Source: Budorcas taxicolor
Taxonomy: Eukaryota; Chordata; Mammalia; Artiodactyla; Bovidae
Assembly (NCBI RefSeq): GCF_023091745.1
Contig: NC_068921.1
Location: forward strand, 12,728,001 to 12,792,000
Reading direction: 5' to 3'
Length of the DNA: 64,000 nucleotides
A program made the translations under genes and the position numbers. The notes under the pieces were generated by a model, which was not told the DNA's origin, did no database searches, and worked only from the letters and a program-made list of their open reading frames with translations. Position 1 is the stretch's first letter. Each line of letters starts with the position of its first letter. Shown here piece by piece: positions 54,677 through 64,000 of the stretch.

Positions 54677-54789
54677 CTGCCATTGACCAGCAGTGTGATT
54701 TGGAGCAAAGTACTTAATCACAAAGTAGTTAATCACTCCTGTCTTGTGCATAATGATAATAATACCTAATGTGGAGGAGTGCTACTGGG

Positions 54790-54910
54790 CATAAACACAT
54801 TTTTATTTTTGTGGATGAGAAACCAAGGCTCAGAGAGTCAAGGAATGAGAGTCTCTCCCAAGTACACAGGGCTGGTGGATGGAGGGGTCAGTATTCGAAT
54901 TCAAGGCTAA
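54790..54910 (-). mobile_element. MIR SINE
   Basis: Antisense MIR: TGGATGAGAAACCAAGGCTC, CTCTCCCAAGTACACAGGGC, GTCAGTATTCGAATTCAAGG. Confidence 0.8.
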
Positions 54911-54943
54911 TAAATAGCCTTCCATTAATGCCCTTCTTCACAG

Positions 54944-55095
54944 GTTGTGCTTCCCAAACTCATCTGTCATGAGAATTACCTGGAGGTGCTTGTTAAAAAC
55001 ACAGATTCCCAATCTTTGGAGTGGGATGGGGCATTGTGATATTAACAAGTGTCCCAGGTGGTAGGATTTGGCGGTGCATCCCCAGTTTCCATAGT
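54944..55095 (+). mobile_element. hAT-Charlie DNA transposon fossil (MER20/MER3-like)
   Basis: GTGCTTCCCAAACTCATC, GAATTACCTGGAGGTGCTTG, TTAAAAACACAGATTCCCA, AACAAGTGTCCCAGGTGGT in order. Family-level call only. Confidence 0.7.
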
Positions 55096-55534
55096 CCCCC
55101 TGAGCTTTTGCCGCTGGATGGATTTGTGAGCAGACCTGCTTGTTCCCCTCTTCCCACTCAACCCTCCTTAATCAGCTTTATCCTTCTTGACAACCCTCCC
55201 TATATCCACCCCTGTGCCTTTGAGAGTTTGGTCACTTAATCATCTCTTTAATCATCTCCAAGATTCCCTAGGCCCTCATGTGGTTGGTCACTTTGTACAA
55301 GGTTTCCTCCTGATGACCCAGATTTAACCTCTGAACCCTTTTTTATCTCCCTTTAGCTGACCCTCTATTTTGCTTTCATTGCGTTTACTCCCCACCCCTT
55401 CCTTTCCTTTAGGTTTCTCATGACCACTGAGATGACCAAGCATGGCATAATAGCGTGCAGTATTGTAATGAACACTGAACTGTGGTATACATTTTTTCCA
55501 GTGCATGTCATAATAAAGTTCGCTATTACTTAAG
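55096..55534. other. unique sequence
   Basis: Nothing recognised. An AGTATTGTAATGAAC-containing AT-rich part precedes the BovB. Confidence 0.4.
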
Positions 55535-55917
55535 CTGAAGAACGGATGCTTTCAAATTGTGGTGCCGGAGAAGACATTTGAGAATCCCTTGGAAATCGAG
55601 GAGATCAAACTAGTCAATCCTACAGGAAATAAACCTTGAATATTCATTGGAAGCAGTGATGCTGAAGCTGAAACTCCAATACTTAGGCCACTGGATGGGA
55701 AGAGTGGACTCATTGGAAAAGACCCTGATGCTGGGAAGGATTGAGGGCAGAAGGAGAAGGCAGTGACGGGGATGAGATGGTTGGATAGCATCACCAACTC
55801 AATGGACATGAGTTTGAGCAAACTTCAGGAGACAGTGACAGGCATGCTGCAGTCCTGGCATGCTGCAGTCCATGGGGTCACAAAGAGTTGGACACATTTA
55901 GTGACGAAACAACAATA
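55535..55917 (+). mobile_element. BovB LINE 3' fragment, older type
   Basis: CTGAAGAACGGATGCTTTCA to TTAGTGACGAAACAACAATA. A 16-bp tandem duplication of GGCATGCTGCAGTCC lies at 55841-55872. Frames are destroyed. Confidence 0.94.
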
Positions 55918-56753
55918 ACATTAAGTGTATACAGATTTATTTCAGATAAAGTGATGACTGCCATGTATTTGATTGAAAGTGATTATATTTTAATCTAAAG
56001 GGCCAAATTGAGTACAGTGAGTTTCATTAGTAGCTGGCCAGCCCTGTGTAATTTGCGGAGCATCACCTCATTGACATGCTTCAGGGACTGCCTTGGCTAC
56101 TTTGGGCAATGCCTGGATTTGGAACTCTGAGTCAGAGAGTAACTCCAGTTTCCAGTCAATTTCCCGCAAGGCCAAATGATGTTTCAAGAAACAATACCTT
56201 GCTGAAAAAACTTGATTTCTAAAATTGTGTAGGTCACAGTCAAATGCACTCACATCTGATGTGATGACAAATTGATTCAAGGATTTTGGCCCACAGGCAG
56301 CCACTGGAGGAACCAAGCCTGAATTAGATGCAAAAATGAGCAGTTGTATGTGTGATTGTGGTCCAAATAAATGACGCTTAGAAACACCAAATTGATTGCA
56401 TACTCAGGAAAGGATAAATAATTGGGTGAGTGAAATTTGTAGCTGCTTATTTACACACCAATATGGATTTTCAACTGAGAGGCATATGATTATTCCAGGT
56501 TGAGGGGAGGATTTCTTTGAGGAAAGGATTTATACACATTTGTAAAATCATATTGGGTTCTTTCATTCCATGATTGTTAAACTTTCCTTGCATTTATCAT
56601 AATTCACAAGAAATAACATGAGCAAACCTTATAAAACAAACTGTTCTACTCAGGCAAGTATAAATCTTTGGTATTTTAAGATTTTATTAATTCAAAATTT
56701 TTTTTATGGGTCCTAGACATTTGGAGGAAAGATTCAACTCAAAATATCATTAG
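55918..56753. other. 0.8 kb unique island
   Basis: A minus-strand frame of 82 codons (56068-56316) is the only notable one. It has no recognised domain and no clear splice signals, so I do not call it a gene. Confidence 0.4.
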
Positions 56754-56890
56754 GGGGGCACTTTCCTGATGGTCTGGTGGGTAAGACTTTGTGCTTTCAA
56801 TGCAGAGGCCCAGGTTCATTCCCTGGTCAGGGAACTAGATCTCACATGCTGCAACTAAGACCCAGCTCAGCCAGATAAATAAATATAAAA
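56754..56890 (+). mobile_element. CHR-type SINE
   Basis: CACTTTCCTGATGGTCTGGT, GTTCATTCCCTGGTCAGGGA, ATCTCACATGCTGCAACTAA, A-rich tail. Confidence 0.9.
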
Positions 56891-56954
56891 AATTTGGTTA
56901 GAATGCTTTACAGGACACATGCAAAGATGGAGGTCAAGCATTGTTAACCAAATA

Positions 56955-57090
56955 CGTGACCTTGAGCAACTAACTCCCTTCATCTGCCTGAGCCTCACAT
57001 TTCTCACCTATAGAATGGAATGCCGCTATCTCAATGACTGTTGAGATAATGATGTATCCTCATGCAGGCAAGAGTGCCTGGGACAGCCCA
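56955..57090 (+). mobile_element. MIR SINE
   Basis: GTGACCTTGAGCAACTAACT, CTGAGCCTCACATTTCTCAC, ATAGAATGGAATGCC, GTTGAGATAATGATG. Confidence 0.8.
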
Positions 57091-57499
57091 GAAGCAATAG
57101 ACTGACAGTGTTTTAGGCTTGGTGGAAAGGAGCAGCTTAGGTGGAATTCTGCAGACTGGACCTGCAGTGGGAGGCAAAGGGTGTCTTTCAGGACTTGGGA
57201 GATTTTGATGTGATTGAATTGTGAGGTGATGTTAAAATACGTAGCCCGGTCCATATCACAGAGTGATGATGGGTGCCCTTGATGGCTAGGTTAGCATGTC
57301 TAAGCTAGAATGGTCTCCTGGGACTTCAACCACTCCACTCAGCAATGGCTCAAAGCCTAATCCTTCCTAAATGATTTTGCTAGGTATTTCAGTCCTTTAA
57401 AAACACAGTTGTATGGCCCAACAAGTTTGGGAAATGATCCATGCATTATATCCCTCTTAGGCTAACCTTGTTAATGCTTACAGTATCAGTTCTACATGG
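57091..57499. other. unique sequence
   Basis: Nothing recognised. Confidence 0.4.
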
Positions 57500-57573
57500 A
57501 TTAGTAGTGCCATATGGCTATTTAACTACAAATGAATATTTATTAATATTTAATCAATTTAAAAAGAGTTCCT

Positions 57574-57770
57574 GGGACTTTCCTGGTGGTCCAGTGGTTA
57601 AGACTTCACATTCCAATGCAGGGGGTTGTGAGTTCGATCCCTGGTTGAAGAGCTAAGATCAAACATGCCTTACAGTCAAAAAACCAAAACATTAGACAGA
57701 AATAATATTGTAACAAACTTTATAAAGACTTTAAAAACAGTCCACATTAAAAAAAATAAACCTTTTAAAA
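57574..57770 (+). mobile_element. CHR-1-like SINE
   Basis: GGGACTTTCCTGGTGGTCCA, GAGTTCGATCCCTGG, AATAATATTGTAACAAACTT, AGTCCACATTAAAAAAAATA. Flanks AGTTCCT and AGTTCTT may be a duplication. Confidence 0.92.
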
Positions 57771-57915
57771 ATAAACAAAGCAAAAACAAAAACCAGTTCT
57801 TCAGTGGCGCTAGCTACATTTCCAGTGCTGAAGCGCCACGTGTGGCTGGTGGCCACAATATTGAAAAGTGCACAGATAGAGCCTTTCCATCACTGCAGGA
57901 ACGTTCTATGGGATA

Positions 57916-58133
57916 AGGGCTTCCTTGGTTGCTCAGTGGTAAAGAATCTGCCTGCCAATGAAGGAGACTCGGGTTCCATCCCTGGGTCAGGAAGATCCCT
58001 TGGAGAAGGGAATGACAACTCACTCCAGTATTCTTGCCTGGAGAATCCCATGGACAGAGAAGCCTGGCGGGCTACAGTCCCTGGGGTTGCAAAGAGTCAG
58101 GCACAACTAAATGACTAGCACTTTCACACTTTT
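57916..58133 (+). mobile_element. Bov-tA2 SINE
   Basis: Flanks TTCTATGGGATA (57904-57915) and TTCTATTGGATA (58134-58145) differ at one position. Confidence 0.95.
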
Positions 58134-58152
58134 TTCTATTGGATAGTGCAGG

Positions 58153-58876
58153 AAAGGCTCTGAGGCCTCTGGTAATAAAATAGCTTATTTCATTTTGTTC
58201 ATTTCTCAGTCTTTTAAATAACCAGCAGGGCTTCTCTTCCCTAAGATGCTGTTTAAAAATAATTTGGCATTCTCGAAGAGGTGGATTCATTAGATCTGAT
58301 ATTCCAGGACCAGCTTAGCAGCTCCGATATCCTTACAATGCTTTAATCTGTTCTTGCTGCTACGTATTTATCTGAGTTCCTATCTTTGTTGAAAGATTTA
58401 TTATTTTGATACTCTAAGATCCACCTCACCATGCTTAATGTCTTGGGTAAACTTGTCAATAGCCAAAGGTCTCTGTTATAGACACAGAACCTCAGAGGTG
58501 AAAGGGACCTTAGAGATTATGTAAATTAACTTCCTTATTTTATTTATGAGTAAACTGAAGCCCAGAGATATTGCGTGACTTTCCCAAGGTCACTAAATTA
58601 ATAGCAGTTTTTCCTGCTCCTGATACCTACTTCTTACTATGGCTACTGGTTAATCGTCTCTTCGCAAATCGAAGGGGAAAAATCAATTATTATTGAATTA
58701 GGGTTATATCAATGATAATATGTGTCTTATCCCTAGTTTGAGATCTTGCCTGTCTTTGTGAGAGTGGTCTCTGAGTAAATTTATTCTGTATTTTTTAGCC
58801 CAACTTGTTTTTACAAGCACTGACTGGATAGGGCTTATCAGTGAAGAAATCACCCATCACTCAATTTCTTCCCTCT
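58153..58876. other. unique sequence with a MIR/L3-like fossil
   Basis: 58490-58610 carries AGGGACCTTAGAGATTATG, GAGTAAACTGAAGCCCAGAG and TTTCCCAAGGTCACTAAATT, typical of ancient mammalian SINE or CR1-like repeats. The rest is unrecognised. Confidence 0.5.
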
Positions 58877-58883
58877 ACTTTAT

Positions 58884-59103
58884 GATCTTCCCTGGTGGTT
58901 CAGTGGTAAAGAGTCCATCTGCAGTGCAGGAGATGCAGAGATGCAGGTTTGATCCCTGGGTCAGGATGATCCCCTGGAGGAGGGCATGACAACACATTCC
59001 AGTAGTTTTGCTGGGAAAAACCCATAGACAGAGGATTCTGGTGGGCTCTGGTCCATGGGGTCGCAAAGAGTCGGACTTGACTGAAGTGACTGAGCACGCA
59101 CAC
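58884..59103 (+). mobile_element. Bov-tA2 SINE
   Basis: Flanked by ACTTTAT at 58877-58883 and 59104-59110. A small internal GAGATGCAGAGATGC duplication sits in the head-body junction. Confidence 0.94.
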
Positions 59104-59110
59104 ACTTTAT

Positions 59111-59999
59111 ACAAAAGTCTTTGATGATTTTTCTGCAATCGACCAATAGCAATCAGCCAATAATGACTTCACAAGTTTGCATTTGCTTTCATACCCACTT
59201 GGTGCTCCTTTGATTGCAATTTTAGCTAGATCCCAGCTGCTTTTCACTTTTTTTTTTGGCCATTGGATAGAAAAGCGAGTGAAAATTGCAGGCTGCCTAG
59301 TGGAAGAAAAACGACTTCTCCCTAGTTTATAGCAAGGTCGGCATTTGCTGGGAAGGATTTAGTTCTGAGATGCAGGCCAGATATGCATTTCTGTGCCCCC
59401 CGGTCTGTGGAGGAAGGTTACTCAGGTGGGTGGCACGTAGGCTGTAAAAGGAAGCCAGGTCATCTGTCAGGGTAATGTCTTGGGAGGAACTGCTCTAAGA
59501 AGGCTGTGATCTGGAACGAATATATTTTTGGCACCTTTGCTAGGATGTCAGTGGGAAAGCCCCATTAGTCATCTCTGCCAGATGGGGGCTTCTGGAAACC
59601 TCTGTGCCTCTGTATATGTCTCTATTGATGAAAACGCTGAAGCCACAAGGGCTGTGACCACAAATGTCTCATCCTACAGATCCTAGGGCCCTGCAAGGAT
59701 CACACAGAGGGCATGAGCCGAGGAACCTGATCTTTGAAAGCTTTGAGTTTTGAAATGTGGGAAATGTTATGTTCACTGTTTCTCCTGGAATAAATTTTCA
59801 GAGATTTTTGAACTTCAGTGGCTGAGCCCACTTAAGCTACGCCAGAATCTTTGAAGGAGGGACCCTCTCAGGGTCATTTTTGAGCTCTCTGGTCCTTGAG
59901 AATCATTGTTCTTGAGAAAAAAAATTGTTTTTTCAGGATGTCATCAGCTGCAAGAGGAGTACTGTAACTCCTTTTTTTTTTTTCTTTTTATACTTTTCA
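59111..59999. other. 0.9 kb unique island
   Basis: No repeat recognised apart from T tracts at 59247-59258 and 59970-59982. Confidence 0.45.
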
Positions 60000-60174
60000 T
60001 GGGGTTCTCAATCAAGAATACTGAAATGGTTTGCCATGCTCTTCTTCAGGGAACCATGTTTCGTCTGACTCAATGGACATGAGTTTGAGCAAACTCCAGG
60101 AGATGATGGAAGACAGAGAAACCTGACGTGTTGCAATAAGAAGTTGGGCACAGCTTAGTGACTAAACAACAACA
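60000..60174 (+). mobile_element. composite Bov-A/BovB-like fragment
   Basis: The left part (TGGGGTTCTCAATCAAGAAT, TGGTTTGCCATGCTC) is Bov-A-like. The right part (CTCAATGGACATGAGTTTG to GTGACTAAACAACAACAA) is the older BovB 3' end. The join may be a recombined or chimeric insertion. Confidence 0.75.
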
Positions 60175-60254
60175 ATGAGTACAGCTTAATTATTATTAAA
60201 GAGAATGATGTCAGTTTGTTTTGACTTTACTGAATTCAAATTTTGCTCATCTAC

Positions 60255-60362
60255 ATGAGTTTGAGCAAGCTCCGGGAAATGGCGAAGGACAGGGAAGCCT
60301 GGCGTGTTACAGCCCATGGTGTCACTAAGAGTCAGGCACGACTGAGGGACTGAACAGCAACA
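60255..60362 (+). mobile_element. short older BovB 3' end
   Basis: CATGAGTTTGAGCAAGCTCC to GAGGGACTGAACAGCAACA. It lies about 80 bp from a similar fragment in the same orientation. Confidence 0.9.
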
Positions 60363-60693
60363 TATAAAATCTGGAATGAGTTTCCCGTTTAAAGACCCAA
60401 TATCACAGCAGAGAAGCTTGTTCTTTTTTAGTTCGACCTGCTTGCCGTGTCTCTTCCCATCCTGTTACATGTAGCAAGTGTTATAGAAAATTCTGGCTCA
60501 AGTTGTGACCCAGAGATTCAAGTCATCTGCGTTTTTTCTTTTGTGGAGGGCTCTACACACAATGTCCAGTTGTTAGAGCAAGACCTGGAGTGCCTGTCTG
60601 ACACCAGGCCCTTTGCTCTTCTCTGTAGCTCTCTTCTGCTCCGTGGAGTGAGGTGGCTGTGTTAGCAGAGCTCATTCTAATGGATGGATTTTT
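60363..60693. other. unique sequence
   Basis: The frame 60447-60665 lacks recognised motifs. Confidence 0.4.
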
Positions 60694-61788
60694 TTTTTTT
60701 TAAATTCAAGTATACCTGATTTACAATGTTATGTGAGTTTCAGATGGACAGCATAGTGATTCAGTTATCCATATATGGGCGCACTTGCTAAGTCGCTTCA
60801 GTCATGTCCAGCTCTTTCTGTGACCCCATGGACCATAACCCACCAGGCTCCTCTGTCCATGGGATTCTTCAGCTGGAGAATGCTGGAGTGGGTTGCTGTG
60901 CCCTCCACCATGAGATTTTCCCCACCTGGGAATTGAACTCGAGTCTCTCATGTCTCCTGCATTGGCAAGAGATTTCTCTACCACTTGTGCCTGGGAAGCC
61001 CCTATACATGCATACATGTATATATATTCTTTTTCAGACTCTTCTCTGTTATACAAATTTCAGAATATTGAGTGTGGTTCCCTGCGCTACACTGTAGGTC
61101 CAAATTGATTGTTTATTTGATATATAGAAGTATGTATATGTGAATCCCAACCTCCTAATTTAATTCTCTGCCACTCCTTTCCCCTGCGGTAACCATAAGT
61201 TTGTTTTCTGTCTTTGAGTCTATTTATGTTTTGTGAATAAGTTCATTTGTGTCTCTTTTTTTAGAGTCCACATACGAATGATATCATATGGCATTAGTCT
61301 TTCTCTATCTGACCTCCTTCACTTATTATGACAATCTCTAGGTTTATCCATGTTCCTGCAAATGGCATTATTTCATTCTTTTTAATGGCTGAGTAGTATT
61401 CCACATCTTCTTTCCATTAATCTGTCAGTAGACATTTAGGTGGCTTCCATATCTTGAATATTGTAATCAATGCTGCTATGAACACAGAGGTGCATGTATC
61501 TTTTTGAATTAGAGTTTTTCTCTGGATGTATACTGAGGAGTAAGATTGCTGGATCATATAGTAGCTTTATGTTTAGCTTTTTAAGGCACCTCTATATTGT
61601 TGTCCATAGTGACTGCACCGATTAACATTCCCACCAATAGCATAAGAGGTTCCTTTCTCTCCAAATCCTCTCCAGTATTTGTTATTTGTAGACTTTTAGA
61701 TGATGGCCATTCTGACCAGAGTGAGGTGATATCTCGTCATAGTTTTGATTTGCATTTCTCTGATAATCATGGATGTATTTGAGCCTCT
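60694..61788 (-). mobile_element. older L1, split by Bov-tA
   Basis: 3' UTR side at 60694-60778 (CCTGATTTACAATGTTATG), then 61005-61788 antisense to ORF2 (AATGGCTGAGTAGTATTCC, GACCAGAGTGAGGTGATATC, TTTGATTTGCATTTCTC). Confidence 0.92.
60779..61004 (-). mobile_element. Bov-tA SINE inside L1
   Basis: Minus strand, CACTTGCTAAGTCGCTTCAG to the GTGCCTGGGAAGCCCC head. Confidence 0.94.
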
Positions 61789-61795
61789 CTGAGGT

Positions 61796-61983
61796 CCCTG
61801 GTGGCTCAGATGGTAAAGACTCTGCCTGCAGTACAGGAGACCTGGGTTAAACCCCTGGGTTGGGAAGATCCCCTGGAGAAAGGAATGGCTATCCACTCCA
61901 GTATTCTGGCCTGGAAAATTCCATGGACTGTATAGTCCATGGGGTCACAAAGAGTCGGACACGACTGAGTGACTTTGACTTCA
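61796..61983 (+). mobile_element. Bov-tA SINE at L1 edge
   Basis: CTGAGGT lies on both sides (61789-61795 and 61984-61990). Body with TTCCATGGACTGTATAGTCC, a subtype shared with 50670-50858. Confidence 0.94.
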
Positions 61984-61990
61984 CTGAGGT

Positions 61991-62559
61991 TGCTTGAATC
62001 CAGAGGTTTTCCCCTCTTTGAGGGGAAAAGCTCAGTGTAGAAGAAATAGCCCCAGGACAAGAGTGAAGAGACAAGTGTCCTGTTTTTGCTTACCCACCAG
62101 CCAACTTTTGCCCTTGGGCATGTCTATTCTTGTTTCTTTCTTTAGTTGTAAAATGAGGTGATAATGCTGGGAATGAAACTAGATTCACTAAATTTAGTGG
62201 CCCCTTGATCTAAAAGGATCAACTGTCACATTTGGTATTACTGGCCAATTCCTCCCTAAAAAATGTTTACCTTTTAGGCCCTTGAGCCACCTTTTTCATT
62301 ACTGGGTTAAGCAAAACCCTGGTAACTCAGACTAGAAAGAAGACAGCTTTGTCGTCGAGGAGCTCCCAAAATACGTAAACATCATCTAGCAAGTTTTCTC
62401 TGTCTGAATGCTCTTTCTTATTTCTATCCAATTCTTCCACTTTGTTTTTGTTCTGCTACCGATTCGCTTCAAGTTGTCCATATTGTCACCTTGGAAGAGT
62501 TCTCAATCCCCTGGTCTCAACTACCATTTAAATGCTACTGATTAAGAATTATGTAGCTT
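61991..62559. other. unique sequence
   Basis: 62090-62190 has weak MIR character (TTTAGTTGTAAAATGAGGTG). The rest is unrecognised. Confidence 0.4.
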
Positions 62560-62930
62560 TCACCATGAACCCCCAGTGCTTGAGCTTATAAATTTGTATT
62601 CACAGGTACATCTTCACCTCTACCTGGCTATCCCTCAAGATCTTCAAACTCAAAAAAGCTTGGAACTAAACTCACTTCACTCTTACCTACTTCTTCCCTT
62701 CTGCTGTAAATTCTACTCCTTCTCTTGAATTTCTTATTTCTGTTAAGGGTATGCCACCCAGTTACTCAGATTAGAACTGAAGAGTCATCTGCCTTCCTCT
62801 CCCCCAATATCTAATTGGCCACATAGGCTTTAGAATCCACCCATGAAATGTCACTGGTCTCTGCCTTCTCTTTCGTCTCACTCTTGTTTCTGCCCCTTAA
62901 GGCATGGATTAGCTTTCAATGGGAATTTAT
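62560..62930 (+). mobile_element. LINE2 fragment
   Basis: Order CTACCTGGCTATCCC, CTTCAAACTCAAAAAAGCTT, GTATGCCACCCAGTTACTCA, GAACTGAAGAGTCATCTGCC, ATCTAATTGGCCACATAGG fits L2 coding-region sequence. Confidence 0.65.
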
Positions 62931-62955
62931 CAATTCTAAGATGCCCATCACCCCC

Positions 62956-63065
62956 AGTCGTGTCCGACTCTTTGCAACCCATGAATTGCAGCATGCCAGG
63001 TTCCTCTGTCCTTTACAATCTCCTGGAGTTTGCTCAAACTCATGTCCTTTGAGTCAGTGATGTTA
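62956..63065 (-). mobile_element. BovB 3' end fragment without tail repeats
   Basis: CAGTCGTGTCCGACTCTTTG to CCTTTGAGTCAGTGATG. Only ~110 bp; the GTTCA tail is absent on the left. Confidence 0.88.
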
Positions 63066-63214
63066 CTTCCCAGTCGTTAATATTTCCCAAGTCAGGACCA
63101 CCTTCGAGTTTCTGCTGGCTGAGCAGTAGTCATGAGGTAGATACCACAGCCTGTCACCTGCACCTAAACTTGCAGAATGGGCCTCAGTTGCTTGACACCC
63201 CAGAGACAATACTG

Positions 63215-63355
63215 CTGCTGCTGCTGCTGCTGCTGCTAAGTCGCTTCAGTCGTGTCTGACTCCGTGAGACCCCATACATGGCAGCCCTCCAGGCTCCTCT
63301 GTCCCTGGGATTCTCCAGGCAAGAACACTGGAGTGGGCTGCCATTTCCTTCTCCA
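63215..63355 (-). mobile_element. Bov-A SINE with CTG-repeat end, perfect TSD
   Basis: A 13-bp perfect duplication AGAGACAATACTG lies at 63202-63214 and 63356-63368. The left end carries seven to eight CTG triplets before CTAAGTCGCTTCAG. Confidence 0.96.
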
Positions 63356-63382
63356 AGAGACAATACTGGAGTGCTTTTAAAG

Positions 63383-63542
63383 AGTTTTTTGATGTGGATC
63401 ATTTTTAAAGTATTTATTAAATTTGTTTCTGTTTTATGGTTTGGGTTTTATGGCCATGAGTCATGTGGGATCTTTAGCTCCTTGACCTGGGATCAACCCC
63501 CCACTCCCTGCATTGGAAGGTGAAATCTTAACCAAAGAAGTC
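63383..63542 (-). mobile_element. CHR-1-like SINE
   Basis: TTTTTTGATGTGGATC, AGTATTTATTAAATTTG, TGGCCATGAGTCATGTGGGA, GCATTGGAAGGTGAAATC in minus-strand order. Confidence 0.9.
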
Positions 63543-63551
63543 CACCATCTG

Positions 63552-64000
63552 GGAGAGGAGAACATAGGCAAAACACTCTCAGACATAAATCACAGCAGGA
63601 TCCTCTATGATCCACCTCCCAGAATTCTGGAAATAAAAGCAAAAATAAACAAATGGGATCTAATTAAAATTAAAAGCTTCTGCACAACAAAGGAAAATAT
63701 AAGCAAGGTGAAAAGACAGCCTTCTGAATGGGAGAAAATAATAGCAAATGAAGCAACTGACAAACAACTAATCTCAAAAATATACAAGCAACTTATGCAG
63801 CTCAATTCCAGAAAAATAAATGACCCAATCAAAAAATGGGCCAAAGAACTAAATAGACATTTCTCCAAAGAAGACATATGGATGGCTAACAAACACATGA
63901 AAAGATGCTCAACATCACTCATTATTAGAGAAATGCAAATCAAAACCACAATGAGGTACCACTTCACACCAGTCAGAATGGCTGCGATCCAAAAATCTGC
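63552..64000 (+). mobile_element. L1 LINE with open ORF2 frame, running off the window
   Basis: From about 63558 to the last base one plus-strand frame stays open for roughly 147 codons. It matches the C-terminal third of L1 ORF2, with landmarks DINHSRILYDPP, KWAKELNRHFSKED and MKRCSTSLIIREMQIKTT. The element begins within ORF2, so the endonuclease and probably the whole reverse transcriptase core are missing on the 5' side. Whether the frame stays intact beyond the window is unknown. Confidence 0.93.

Larger units (their letters stand above)
54088..54775 (+). mobile_element. MIR SINE cut by CHR and by a Bov-tA pair
   Basis: Pieces: about 54088-54137 (GTTGGGCTTAAGAGCGTGAC, CTGGAGC), 54250-54268 (TGATATCAGCTCTGCCATT), 54685-54775 (GACCAGCAGTGTGATTTGGA, ATAATGATAATAATACC). 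Joined, they read as one plus-strand MIR. Confidence 0.9.
57500..58152 (-). mobile_element. hAT-type DNA transposon fossil cut by two SINEs
   Basis: Pieces: about 57500-57570 (TGCCATATGGCTATTTAACT), 57775-57915 (GTTCTTCAGTGGCGCTAGCT, GCCACGTGTGGCTGGTGGCC, GAACGTTCTATGGGATA) and 58134-58152 (the terminal GGATAGTGCAGG). Removing the CHR and Bov-tA restores the order. Confidence 0.75.

Noticed and set aside
56068..56316. 82-codon minus-strand frame with ordinary-looking amino acid composition
   Set aside because: I could not place it in any family and saw no clear acceptor or donor. One frame of this length is expected by chance.
63605..63967. 120-codon minus-strand frame with membrane-like hydrophobic runs
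   Set aside because: It is the antisense of an open L1 ORF2 frame on the plus strand; the hydrophobicity comes from A-rich coding DNA read backwards.

Overview
This is repeat-saturated, non-coding DNA from a ruminant, most likely a bovid. The diagnosis rests on the repeats. There are about 20 copies or fragments of the RTE-type LINE BovB and more than 35 SINEs of the ruminant Bov-tA/Bov-A2 family. There are also over a dozen tRNA-Glu-derived CHR SINEs (known from cetartiodactyls) and L1 copies of the bovine type. Beneath these lie older mammalian fossils: MIR, L2, MLT1/MaLR LTRs, MER5A and other hAT elements, and L1M. The sequence alone does not separate cattle from sheep, goat or buffalo.

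I found no convincing host protein-coding gene, no structural RNA gene and no bacterial-type system. Nearly every long open reading frame is BovB or L1 coding sequence or a chance frame through a SINE. The longest meaningful frame (298 codons, 11957-12853) is a BovB reverse transcriptase with YADD intact, but the copy is 5'-truncated and broken downstream. An L1 ORF2 frame is open from about 63558 to the end of the window.

Layout. 0-8.3 kb: dense BovB and SINEs, including an inverted BovB pair. 8.3-19.3 kb: sparser, with two L1 copies, the longest BovB and a minisatellite split by BovB. 19.3-26 kb: largely unique, with MER5A, an MLT1 carrying two later insertions, and L2/MIR. 26-31.2 kb: L1 and L1M copies repeatedly invaded by BovB, CHR and MLT1. 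31.2-38.7 kb: BovB bracketed by diverged direct repeats, MaLR LTRs, and an L1 cut into pieces by later insertions. 38.7-51.5 kb: unique blocks separated by SINEs, some GC-richer. 51.5-64 kb: a solo retroviral LTR, more BovB, a MIR cut by two younger insertions, a hAT fossil cut by two SINEs, two L1 copies and an L2.

The main value of the window is as a stratigraphic record. Many insertions have readable target-site duplications (TSDs), so relative order can be deduced directly: MIR/L2/L1M, then MLT1 and MaLR, then L1 and CHR, then older BovB (tail ending in AACAACAACA), then younger BovB (GAACTGAACTGA tail) and Bov-tA. The unexplained items are a short Bov-A piece lacking its 3' end but flanked by a TSD, roughly 80-bp direct repeats around a BovB copy, two inverted BovB copies sharing private variants, and one exon-like segment at 42040-42161.
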